From IMG/VR virus record IMGVR_UViG_3300012206_000089, positions 1 to 34,182 of that record: a stretch of DNA of 34,182 nucleotides, one strand, 5' to 3'. Each line of letters starts with the position of its first letter. The stretch's first letter is position 1. Positions 25,079 through 30,852 of this stretch are shown in pieces. A model generated the notes under the pieces. That model was given only the letters and a program-made list of their open reading frames with translations, was not told the DNA's origin and ran no database searches. This DNA is from a virus. The position numbers and the translations under genes were made by a program.

Positions 25079-25455
25079 TAGCCGCGATTCCAGAGGGCCC
25101 CGCTTGGGCGGTTGCGATGTTTCTGGCCGTGCTCTTGAAGGACGCGATACACGCACTTATCAAGCGGCGCGATAGCAACGGTTCGCACAAGCTGGGCGAA
25201 CGGGTCGCCTCCTTGGAGGCCGAGCCGCCGCTGGCCGAGCGCGTCGCCTCACTCGAGACGGCGATCAAATCGCTCAACGGAGGAGGGGCCCGCGACATCG
25301 CGGAGCAGCTCGGGCGCATTGAGGCGCAGATGGCCGAGAACACGCGGGAGATTATACGTCTCCGTGACTGGCGTCACGACGAATACGCGAGCGACTACAC
25401 CCTTATCATGGCACGATTGCACGAGCTCGAACTTCACGATCGGGGGAAGCGATGA
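25075..25455 (+). CDS. Membrane-anchored coiled-coil protein, first lysis-cassette gene
   Basis: The ATG overlaps the stop of the giant gene (ATGA). The 126-residue product has one N-terminal hydrophobic helix (WAVAMFLAVLLKDAIHALI), then a basic stretch KRRDSNG and a coiled coil with repeated RVASLE heptads (LGERVASLEAE, LAERVASLETAIKSLNG) running to about residue 85. A helix, basic cluster and coiled coil resemble XhlA-type lysis accessory proteins. It lies directly before a two-helix holin candidate and the endolysin. It might be a holin partner or an anchor for the large protein upstream. The assignment is by topology only. Confidence 0.6.
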   Translation: MIAAIPEGPAWAVAMFLAVLLKDAIHALIKRRDSNGSHKLGERVASLEAEPPLAERVASLETAIKSLNGGGARDIAEQLGRIEAQMAENTREIIRLRDWRHDEYASDYTLIMARLHELELHDRGKR

Positions 25456-25757
25456 GCAAAGAACATTCGCGCGTCATCGAGGACGTTGGCTTCCTCGCCG
25501 GTCTGGCGATCGGCGTGCTCTACGTGTTGCTCGTCGAGATCCTCCCGCGGACGCGCTCGACCCCCGCGCCGCCCAGTCCCGGCTTTCCCACGGTGGTCGT
25601 CATCATCGTGGGGCTATGCGTGGCGCCGAAGATGCTGGGCCGGGCGACGACCGGCCGTATTTGGACTCATCTTGCTGATCGCATCCCCCTCATCGGCCGG
25701 CTCACGGGTGGTCAACCGAAGCCGCCAGATCCCGGAGGCCCGAATGTCGCCGGATAG
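25452..25757 (+). CDS. Putative holin, two membrane helices
   Basis: A 101-residue protein whose ATG overlaps the previous stop (ATGA). It has two hydrophobic helices, FLAGLAIGVLYVLLVEILP and FPTVVVIIVGLCVAPKML, separated by a short proline-rich loop, and a polar Pro/Gly C-terminus. Small size, two helices and position directly before the NlpC/P60 endolysin (14-bp overlap) are the usual grounds for calling a holin, which would permeabilise the inner membrane to release or activate the endolysin. There is no sequence match to a specific holin family that I recognise. Confidence 0.6.
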   Translation: MSKEHSRVIEDVGFLAGLAIGVLYVLLVEILPRTRSTPAPPSPGFPTVVVIIVGLCVAPKMLGRATTGRIWTHLADRIPLIGRLTGGQPKPPDPGGPNVAG

Positions 25758-26181
25758 CGCCCGCGCGATCGCGCTCTTTGTCACCGAGCAGGAACTCGGC
25801 CAGCCCTATCTGTGGGGTGGCGATGACCCGCTGACCGGCTTCGATTGCTCGGGGCTCGTCATCGAGGGGCTGAAGGCGGCCGGCCGCCTTCCGCGGGATG
25901 GTGACTGGAGTGCTAACGACCTGAGCCGGCTCTTTCCCGCATCCACCGTGATCCGCCCTGGGGTCCTGCTGTTCTGGAATCGCGGCTCTCCGCCACACAT
26001 CGGCCACGTCGAGATGGTCTGGGCGGTCGTCGGCCCCGTCACTTACACGATCGGGGCGAGCGGCGGCGGCTCCGGCACGACGACGCGCGAGGCGGCGATC
26101 AAGAGCAACGGCTATGTGAAGATCCGGCCGGCCGTGCCGGGCTGGGCCAAGGCCGTCGATCCTTTCGCGGGGGAACCATGA
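25744..26181 (+). CDS. NlpC/P60-family endolysin
   Basis: The ATG at 25744 follows GGAGG in CCCGGAGGCCCGA. The 145-residue protein carries the NlpC/P60 catalytic core: QPYLWGGDDPLTGFDCSGLV with nucleophile Cys35, and HIGHVEMV with catalytic His88. A polar third residue probably lies in the strand near SNGYVKIRP. These enzymes cleave peptide bonds in cell-wall peptides. It lacks a signal peptide and a separate wall-binding domain, so release would depend on a holin. Its location between a holin candidate and a spanin-like gene supports an endolysin role rather than a tail-tip hydrolase. The stop overlaps the next start. Confidence 0.85.
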   Translation: MSPDSARAIALFVTEQELGQPYLWGGDDPLTGFDCSGLVIEGLKAAGRLPRDGDWSANDLSRLFPASTVIRPGVLLFWNRGSPPHIGHVEMVWAVVGPVTYTIGASGGGSGTTTREAAIKSNGYVKIRPAVPGWAKAVDPFAGEP

Positions 26182-26723
26182 AGGCGCTGACCGGGCGGCT
26201 CCTCGGCTACGTCGTGGCCGGCGCGATCGCGGCGGCGCTGATCTTCTGGACATTCGGGAAGATCACCGCCCTATACGACTTGCACGATCGGCTCACCACG
26301 GAAGCATCGAAGGCGGCCCTCGTGGCGCATCCGGCCCTGGTGCGGCTCCGCGCCAAGATGCTGGTGCTGCAGCAGCGCGCTCAAGCGGCCAGCGCCAGCG
26401 AGCACGCCACGGCCGACAGCTTGCGGCGGCTCCTCTCGACGGGTCAGCGCACCGACACTGTGACGCTGCTGCGCGAGATCGCCGTCCACGACTCGACGGC
26501 GGTGCGGCGCTGTGAAGCGGCGGTCCTGGCGTGCGAAGCTCGAGCCGCGAGTGCCATTGCGGAGGCCGACACGCTGAGCCGCCGGCTCACCGCGCAGCTC
26601 AAGGTCCGCGACTACCCGTGGGGCGTGACGGTCGGCTTCGGCGCGGCGGCCGGCCACGGCGTTGCCTGGGGCGCGACGATCGCGGTCACGCGCCGGATCC
26701 TGCGGATCCCACTTCTCCATTGA
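26178..26723 (+). CDS. Spanin-like protein (Rz-type), 181 aa
   Basis: ATGA overlap with the endolysin. An N-terminal signal-anchor helix (LLGYVVAGAIAAALIFWTFG) is followed by a periplasmic-type helical, coiled-coil region (about 30-140) rich in Ala, Leu and Arg, with two cysteines (RRCEAAVLACEARAA). That is the layout of an inner-membrane spanin, which would act on the outer membrane of a Gram-negative host. A second weakly hydrophobic stretch near the C-terminus (WGVTVGFGAAAGHGVAWGATIAV) is unusual for Rz. No separate outer-membrane lipoprotein frame was noticed. It is the last gene before the gene-free region, and its stop codon lies inside a candidate -35 element. Confidence 0.55.
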   Translation: MKALTGRLLGYVVAGAIAAALIFWTFGKITALYDLHDRLTTEASKAALVAHPALVRLRAKMLVLQQRAQAASASEHATADSLRRLLSTGQRTDTVTLLREIAVHDSTAVRRCEAAVLACEARAASAIAEADTLSRRLTAQLKVRDYPWGVTVGFGAAAGHGVAWGATIAVTRRILRIPLLH

Positions 26724-26748
26724 CAGCTCGAAGGAGACGAGGTAAGCT
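26720..26748 (+). promoter_or_regulatory. Candidate sigma70-type promoter for the structured RNA
   Basis: TTGACA (26720-26725) is a perfect -35 element. A 17-base spacer leads to TAAGCT (26743-26748), which keeps the three most conserved -10 bases (T, A and final T) but is otherwise weak. Transcription would start about 7 bases later, at A26755, the first base of the tRNA-like element. The -35 includes the stop codon of the spanin-like gene. Confidence 0.5.
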
Positions 26749-26754
26749 GGGACC

Positions 26755-26828
26755 AGCGGGGTAGAGCAGCCCAGAAGCTCGCCGGGCCCATAACCCGGAG
26801 GTCGCCGGAGCAAAGCCGGCCCCCGCCA
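26755..26828 (+). tRNA. Initiator-tRNA-like element, anticodon CAT (tRNA-fMet-like, degenerate)
   Basis: These 74 bases fold as a complete cloverleaf. Acceptor 26756-26761 pairs with 26821-26826 (six G-C pairs) and is topped by an A-C mismatch (A26755, C26827). D stem is GAGC/GCTC, anticodon stem CCGGG/CCCGG with loop CCCATAA (anticodon 26789-26791), variable loop AGGTC, and T stem GCCGG/CCGGC. The unpaired 1-72 position, the three G-C pairs by the anticodon loop and the A11-T24 pair are hallmarks of bacterial initiator tRNA, and the sequence aligns without gaps to E. coli tRNA-fMet from memory. Tertiary positions are changed: base 33 is C rather than T, D-loop G18 is A, and T-loop T54/T55 are A/G. 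No CCA is encoded (A then CT). It may be a tRNA mimic or a decaying tRNA rather than a working initiator. Confidence 0.7.
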
Positions 26829-27210
26829 CTCGGCAGGCACGCTCGCGCGTCGGGAATCCTCTGCGAACCCGCAAGGGTCGTCAGCTCACCGCCGCGAACA
26901 GAGATGGGAGGATCAGGGCGGCCTGCCGGACGTTGGTCGGATGACGCAGCGAGTAGGCTCAGATCCCGTGCGCCGACAGGGACACGAACCACGGGGCTCC
27001 GTCTCGAGCGAGCGACTGGGCTGAAGCGGGCACGACAAGGACGCCCTTCACCTGCAACCCGGCGTCATCCGGCATCGCATCCCCTTGCAGGTCGCGGTCG
27101 TAGAAGCGAAGCTGTGATGAGCGTGCCGTGTGTGATCCCTCGAGGGGCGGCATCCCCAAAGAGGCTGACGCTCTGCCTACGCGGTAGCACACGGCATGTT
27201 CGTTCCCGAG

Positions 27211-27277
27211 CCCCCTGCGCCGGTGTGGTCCGCACCACCGGCAGCCGCGAGGCAGCAGGGGGTTTCGGCTTTTTTTT
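27211..27277 (+). terminator. Candidate intrinsic terminator
   Basis: CCCCCTGC (27211-27218) pairs with GCAGGGGG (27255-27262), enclosing a second hairpin (27219-27225 with 27236-27242, GCCGGTG/CACCGGC). After TTTCGGC comes a run of eight T (27270-27277). The spacing between stem and T-run is longer than usual; an alternative stem GCCG (27244-27247) with CGGC just before the T-run would fix this. It would end the structured RNA and separate the late block from the early genes. Confidence 0.55.
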
Positions 27278-27282
27278 GATAT

Positions 27283-27300
27283 CATTAAATGCCACTATAG
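27283..27300 (+). promoter_or_regulatory. SP6/T7-like promoter core
   Basis: Bases 27293-27300 read CACTATAG, the invariant core of SP6 and T7 RNA polymerase promoters. Over 17 positions before the +1 G (27300) I count 12 matches to the SP6 promoter and 10 to T7, from memory. No single-subunit RNA polymerase gene is in the window, so this may be chance in an AT-rich patch. Confidence 0.3.
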
Positions 27301-27303
27301 CCC

Positions 27304-27319
27304 AGCTACATTTGTAGCT
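27304..27319. promoter_or_regulatory. Operator-like perfect palindrome
   Basis: AGCTACA-TT-TGTAGCT is a perfect 16-bp inverted repeat ending one base before the -35 element. It is a natural binding site for a dimeric regulator, most simply the ribbon-helix-helix-like protein encoded immediately downstream. Autoregulation is inferred. Confidence 0.5.
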
Positions 27320-27320
27320 C

Positions 27321-27350
27321 TTGACAAGATTCCCCCCGTAAACGTATGAT
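27321..27350 (+). promoter_or_regulatory. Sigma70-type promoter for the early region, leaderless geometry
   Basis: TTGACA (27321-27326), an 18-base spacer and TATGAT (27345-27350, five of six consensus bases) form the best promoter seen in the window. The ATG of the next gene begins 7 bases after the -10, so transcription would start on the A of the start codon. No ribosome binding site fits in between. Confidence 0.75.
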
Positions 27351-27356
27351 TACTTC

Positions 27357-27560
27357 ATGGCCAAACTCTCGCAGCGCGTCACCCTGCCGATCACGACGAA
27401 GGAACTCCGCGCCCTGCGCTGGAACGCCCGGCAGCTCAAGCTGCAGCGGTCGCCCGGCCGCGAGCCCAGTGCCGCCGGCGTGCTGCGGCTGATGAGCCTC
27501 GAGGAAGCGGTGCGGCGGTACGACGATAGTTTACTGCAACGGCTGACGGTGATGCCCTAA
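27357..27560 (+). CDS. Small ribbon-helix-helix-like regulator, 67 aa
   Basis: The ATG lies at the predicted transcription start, so the mRNA would be leaderless. The protein begins RVTLPITTKELRALRWNARQ and continues to SAAGVLRLMSLEEAVRRYDD. This fits the ribbon-helix-helix pattern: a short strand with alternating polar residues (RVTLPI), a first helix (KELRALRWNARQL), a turn with small residues, and a second helix (AAGVLRLM). Such dimers insert the strand into the major groove of inverted repeats. The perfect palindrome beside its promoter makes it a good candidate autorepressor or early switch. The loop between helices is longer than usual (KLQRSPGREP), so the fold call is moderate. Confidence 0.6.
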   Translation: MAKLSQRVTLPITTKELRALRWNARQLKLQRSPGREPSAAGVLRLMSLEEAVRRYDDSLLQRLTVMP

Positions 27561-27583
27561 CGCTGTGTACAGAGGTGGGGACG

Positions 27584-27958
27584 ATGAGCAAGCAGTTTGT
27601 TTACAAGCGTGAACATGTCGCCATCGCGGAGCGGGTTCTTGGCCACCCGCTTCCCTACCGAGCCGTCGTCCATCACGTTAACGGCGATCCGACTGATAAC
27701 AGTCTTGGCAATCTGGTCATCTGCGAAGACCAAGGCTATCACAGCATCCTGCATCGCCGCGCGCGGGCGCTGAAAGCGACGGGCCACGCAGACTGGCTAC
27801 GATGCCGTCATTGTGGCGTATACGACGATCCAGCCAAGATGCACGTCTTCGTCCGCAACGGCCGTAGCCGGGCTGGCCGCCAAGTGCTCGCCTATCACGC
27901 CACCTGCAATGCCGAGGCACGGCGGAAGTACCATCCTGACAAACGGAGACTCCTATGA
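27584..27958 (+). CDS. Free-standing HNH endonuclease with C-terminal zinc ribbon
   Basis: I prefer ATG 27584, 124 residues, because GAGGTGGGG (27572-27580) lies just before it; GTG 27575 is an alternative. The core reads REHVAIAERVLGHPL, then AVVHHVNGDPTDNSLGNLVI and YHSILHRRA, the HNH nuclease pattern, closely parallel to the gene at 6997. The C-terminal part has RCRHCG and later HATCNAEARRKYH, a likely zinc-binding region with three visible cysteines and nearby histidines. The next gene overlaps its stop by ATGA. It is probably a mobile homing-type nuclease inserted between the regulator and the recombination genes. Confidence 0.85.
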   Translation: MSKQFVYKREHVAIAERVLGHPLPYRAVVHHVNGDPTDNSLGNLVICEDQGYHSILHRRARALKATGHADWLRCRHCGVYDDPAKMHVFVRNGRSRAGRQVLAYHATCNAEARRKYHPDKRRLL

Positions 27959-29028
27959 GCGGCCCGGCGCAGTATCGGGATGAAGCTGCATGGCTCGAAG
28001 CCCGGAAGACGGCCATCGGCGGCAGCGAGGCTGGTGCGATCGTGGGACTCGATCCCTTCCGCACGGCGCTTGATCTCTACAACGAAAAACTGGGCCTTGC
28101 GCCTCCCAAGCCGGACACGCCCGCGATGCAGCGGGGGCGCTTCTTGGAGCCGATCGCCTGCGACATTTACAGCGCGATCACCGGCCGCAAGCTGCGTCGG
28201 CAACCGCTGCGGCGGCATCCCCAGTACCCGTTCATCGCGTGCAGTTTGGACCGGCAGATCCTCGCGAACGGCGACGATCGGGGGACGGGACTGCTGGAGG
28301 TGAAGGCTCCTGGAATGCGCGTCTTCAGTCGGGTGAAGCGCGAGGGCCTACCATCCTCCTGGTTGCTGCAGATGCAGCACAATCTCGGTGTGTGGGGCTA
28401 CAGGTGGGGAAGCTACGCGATCTTCTCCGGCGAGTTGTGGTCTCTCGTTCACTTCGATGTGGAGCGGGACGACGCCTTCATCGAGGGGCTGTTCGAGGCC
28501 GAGCGGCGCTTCTGGCATGAGCATGTGCAGAAGGTCGTGCCCCCGCCAGCAAGCGGGATGCTCCACGCCGCGCTCACCGAGTTGGACGAGATGCCGCCGA
28601 TTGAGGGCCAGCTCGTCCAGCGGGACGACCCGGAGTGGGCCGAGGCGGCGGTGAACCTCGCCCAGGCGCGGACGCTGCGCGAGAGTGCCGAGGCGGTCGA
28701 GGAGTCCGCGATCAGCCGCGTGAAGGAATTGGCTGGGAGCCTCGGCGTCTACGAGGGCGGCGACCTCCGGGTGTACTGGAAGCAGCAGCCGGGGCGCGTG
28801 ACGTTCGACAAGAAGGCCCTCGCGGCGTCCCAGCCACTGGACCGCATGAAGGTCTTTGCAGCGTTGGCAGAGTACAAGGGACCCGCTGTGCCGCTGGATC
28901 TCATCGCCGGCATCTCCGAAGACTTGGCGAAATGCGGTGTGGACTTCAACCAATTCGAGAAGGTGGGCAAGCCATTCGAGACGTTCCGGTCATACTTCCT
29001 GAAGCCGCAGGGCCCGGAGGACGAATGA
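27955..29028 (+). CDS. YqaJ-type (lambda-Exo-like) viral recombinase exonuclease
   Basis: ATGA overlap with the HNH gene. The 357-residue protein shows the YqaJ/RecB-like nuclease motifs in order: KTAIGGSEAGAIVGLDPF, MQRGRFLEPIA, CSLDR with Asp99, LLEVKAP with Glu115 and Lys117, and LLQMQHNLGVWGY. These residues form the two-metal site of 5'-3' exonucleases that produce single-stranded tails for annealing. The C-terminal third (about 230-357) is helical and charged and contains YWKQQPGRVTFDKKAL, common in phage versions. Its partner annealing protein RecT lies two genes downstream, making a classical two-component recombination system for replication, repair or circularisation. Confidence 0.9.
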   Translation: MSGPAQYRDEAAWLEARKTAIGGSEAGAIVGLDPFRTALDLYNEKLGLAPPKPDTPAMQRGRFLEPIACDIYSAITGRKLRRQPLRRHPQYPFIACSLDRQILANGDDRGTGLLEVKAPGMRVFSRVKREGLPSSWLLQMQHNLGVWGYRWGSYAIFSGELWSLVHFDVERDDAFIEGLFEAERRFWHEHVQKVVPPPASGMLHAALTELDEMPPIEGQLVQRDDPEWAEAAVNLAQARTLRESAEAVEESAISRVKELAGSLGVYEGGDLRVYWKQQPGRVTFDKKALAASQPLDRMKVFAALAEYKGPAVPLDLIAGISEDLAKCGVDFNQFEKVGKPFETFRSYFLKPQGPEDE

Positions 29029-29333
29029 GCGCCGTGACGGAGCGCGAAGCTGCGGAGGCCGCAGTGACACGCGGGATTGAGTGGCTGAACGCCAATGTGC
29101 CGCACTGGCGTGAGAAGATCGCCGTCGAGACCCTGGACCTGCAGTATCCCTGTGACTGTGTGCTGGGGCAACTCGACGGGGACTTCTACCAGGCGGTCTG
29201 GGACCGGCGGCTCGAGCGGGCCGAAGTGCTCACGTATGGGTTCGCTACGAGTTCGGGGATTCCGTACCGGACGTTGACGGCGGCGTGGCGCCGTGCCCTC
29301 AAGGCCAGGGATAAGGCGGAAAGCGAGAAATGA
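29025..29333 (+). CDS. Small conserved phage protein of unknown function, 102 aa
   Basis: The ATG overlaps the exonuclease stop (ATGA). The central part, RGIEWLNANVPHWREKIAVE, then LDLQYPCDCVLGQLDGDFYQ, matches a small protein pattern (RGxxWLD..P.W...I....L.L..P..CVLGQL.G.fY) that I recall as widespread in phages of high-GC hosts. Its function is unknown. It contains two close cysteines (CDC) and no membrane helix or known catalytic motif. About 85 non-coding bases follow before recT. Confidence 0.75.
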   Translation: MSAVTEREAAEAAVTRGIEWLNANVPHWREKIAVETLDLQYPCDCVLGQLDGDFYQAVWDRRLERAEVLTYGFATSSGIPYRTLTAAWRRALKARDKAESEK

Positions 29334-29419
29334 TGGACGAGGCGGCAGGCGAGGGCGGCTACCGGGCTCTGTTGCCGGCAGGCGAACCGACGTAACTCTA
29401 CCCGAAGGGAGGTGCGGAC

Positions 29420-30313
29420 ATGGCCACGACTACGATGAAGAGCACCGCGGTCCAGAAGGCGCCGCTGACGCTCAAGCAGCAGGTGGAGGCGGCCCGCAGC
29501 CAGATCGCAGCGGTCCTGCCCGCCCACGTGGACGTCGACAAGGTCATCACCGGCGTCCGCCTGGCGCTCGCGCAGAACCCGGATCTCGAGAAGTGCGAGC
29601 CCAAGACGGTGCTCTTCGCCGTGATGGCGGCGGCGCGGCTCGGGCTCGAGATCAGCGGCCCCCTACACCACTGCTGGCTCATCCCCTACAAGGCCGAGTG
29701 CACGCTGCAGATCGGCTACCAGGGCTACCAGGACCTCGCCCGCCGGAGCGGTGACGTGCGCGACGTGCAGGCCCGCTGCGTCTACGAGGGGGACGCCTTC
29801 GAGTACGCGCTCGGCACTGCGCCCTTCATCAAGCACGTCCCGAGGGGCGAGACCGAGGACAAGAAGATCACGCACGCCTACGCGATTGCGTTCTACAAGG
29901 ACGGCGGCCCCCCGATCTTCGACGTGCTGACACGTGACGAGGTGGAGGCGGCCCGCGCCGTGAGCCGGATGCGGGATGGCGACACGTGGCGGAAGTGGTA
30001 CGGCGAGATGGCCCGCAAGACGGCGGTGCGCCGGCTCGCCAAGTACCTCCCGCTCTCGCCCGAGATGGCCGCCGCGATCGAGATGGACCTCCGCGGCGAG
30101 ACCGGGGAAGTGCAGAGCCCGAGCGCCCTGATCGACAGTCCGGCCTCTCTGAACGCGCAAGTCGCCGTCCGGACGGCCCAGCAGGTCGAGGCGCTGCGGG
30201 ACAAGATGGGGGGAACGCCGGCGGCCACCCCGCCGGCGCCGAGTGGTGAATCTCCCGGGCCCAAGGATGCCCCGGCCCCCCAGGCTGCTGCGTCGGAGGA
30301 TCCCGCATGGTAG
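29420..30313 (+). CDS. recT: RecT-family single-strand annealing protein
   Basis: The ATG is preceded by GGGAGG. The 297-residue protein has the RecT core: HVDVDKVITGVRLALAQNPD, KTVLFAVMAAARLGLEISGP, HHCWLIPYKAECTLQIGYQG, and the C-terminal helix RKWYGEMARKTAVRRLAKYL with LPLSPEMAAAIEMD. RecT binds single-stranded DNA and anneals complementary strands, using ends made by a partner exonuclease, here the YqaJ-type enzyme upstream. The last ~60 residues are Pro/Ala-rich and probably disordered. The next gene overlaps by seven bases. Its length fits the family. Confidence 0.92.
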   Translation: MATTTMKSTAVQKAPLTLKQQVEAARSQIAAVLPAHVDVDKVITGVRLALAQNPDLEKCEPKTVLFAVMAAARLGLEISGPLHHCWLIPYKAECTLQIGYQGYQDLARRSGDVRDVQARCVYEGDAFEYALGTAPFIKHVPRGETEDKKITHAYAIAFYKDGGPPIFDVLTRDEVEAARAVSRMRDGDTWRKWYGEMARKTAVRRLAKYLPLSPEMAAAIEMDLRGETGEVQSPSALIDSPASLNAQVAVRTAQQVEALRDKMGGTPAATPPAPSGESPGPKDAPAPQAAASEDPAW

Positions 30314-30576
30314 CGGACGACGGGGGCGCGGCTCGGACCACGGCCGGCGCGCAACCGCGCGTGGAGCGCTCACTCCCGCCCTCGTTGCCGTTGCTTGAAC
30401 GCGATGCCGAACTTGAACGCGACGCCAAGCGCGCCGAGAATAAACTCTGTGAACAGATCGCCACGCTCGAGGGCGACCGCCTGCTCAAGCTCCACGACGA
30501 AGCCGGGGCAAACGTCGCGTACCGGATCGCCGGTCTTCTCCGTATCCGCCGTGATGCCCACCTCGAGCCGTTCTGA
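30307..30576 (+). CDS. Hypothetical early protein, 89 aa
   Basis: The ATG overlaps the end of recT by 7 bp. The N-terminal ~25 residues are low in structure (Ala, Gly, Thr, Pro). The rest is a charged helical region (LERDAELERDAKRAENKLCE, then ATLEGDRLLKLHDEAGANVA) that could form a coiled coil. One cysteine, no membrane helix, no enzyme motif. The next ATG abuts its stop codon. It is probably part of the recombination operon; function unknown. Confidence 0.65.
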   Translation: MVADDGGAARTTAGAQPRVERSLPPSLPLLERDAELERDAKRAENKLCEQIATLEGDRLLKLHDEAGANVAYRIAGLLRIRRDAHLEPF

Positions 30577-30852
30577 ATGATCGACCCCAAGGAGCTGACC
30601 TGGTCGGTGGGCGCCGGCACCAGCGAAGTGAAAGGCGACGTCCCGATGAAGGACGTCATGGCCCCGTTGATGCGGGACGCGACCCAGGCGGCCCTGGCGA
30701 CGGCGCAAGAGTGGCTGAACAAGTACGCCAAGGGCCGGCCGGTGCAGATCGTCGGCACGGCGCTTTCCTCGTACGTCGGGGACCGCTTCGTGACCGTGGT
30801 CGCGACGATTCACTTCCGCTGTGGGCAGATCCTCTCGGTCTCCGACACATGA
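30577..30852 (+). CDS. Hypothetical early protein, 91 aa
   Basis: The ATG directly follows the previous TGA. The product mixes a helical middle (MRDATQAALATAQEWLNKYA) with a beta-like C-terminal half (VQIVGTALSSYVGDRFVTVV, then ATIHFRCGQILSV). No catalytic, membrane or zinc motif is visible. It overlaps the next gene by ATGA. I do not recognise the family. Confidence 0.65.
   Translation: MIDPKELTWSVGAGTSEVKGDVPMKDVMAPLMRDATQAALATAQEWLNKYAKGRPVQIVGTALSSYVGDRFVTVVATIHFRCGQILSVSDT

Larger units (their letters stand above)
26755..27277 (+). ncRNA. Candidate large structured RNA with a 5' tRNA-like domain
   Basis: No convincing protein frame lies between 26724 and 27356. After the tRNA-like domain the sequence is full of paired segments: 26831-26838 with 26921-26928 (8 bp), enclosing 26856-26861 with 26908-26913 and a GCAA tetraloop hairpin (26867-26870 with 26875-26878); 26965-26970 with 26990-26995; 27050-27057 with 27085-27092 (8 bp); and 27121-27132 with 27188-27199 (12 bp including G-U pairs). 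It ends in a terminator-like hairpin and T-run. A promoter candidate would start exactly at the tRNA-like 5' end, giving about 523 nt. Large phage RNAs such as GOLLD and ROOL are of broadly similar size and often lie near tRNAs, but I cannot identify their motifs here. Confidence 0.55.

Noticed and set aside
26755-26828. tRNA-like element as a phage attachment site (attP in a tRNA gene)
   Set aside because: attP sites usually carry only the 3' part of a tRNA and lie next to an integrase gene; here the whole cloverleaf is present and no integrase is seen.
27276-27301. Sigma70 promoter using TTGATA and TATAGC in the AT-rich patch
   Set aside because: The spacer is only 14 bases, too short for normal sigma70 recognition; the promoter at 27321-27350 is far better.
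26904-27317. Open frames on both strands within the structured RNA region
   Set aside because: Both are Arg/Ser/Gly-rich without a ribosome binding site, run through the terminator hairpin and match no family; the region is better explained as RNA.
29330-29395. 21-codon frame (ATGATG start) between the small conserved gene and recT
   Set aside because: It overlaps the upstream stop in the usual way but is very short, has no clear ribosome binding site and no recognisable content.
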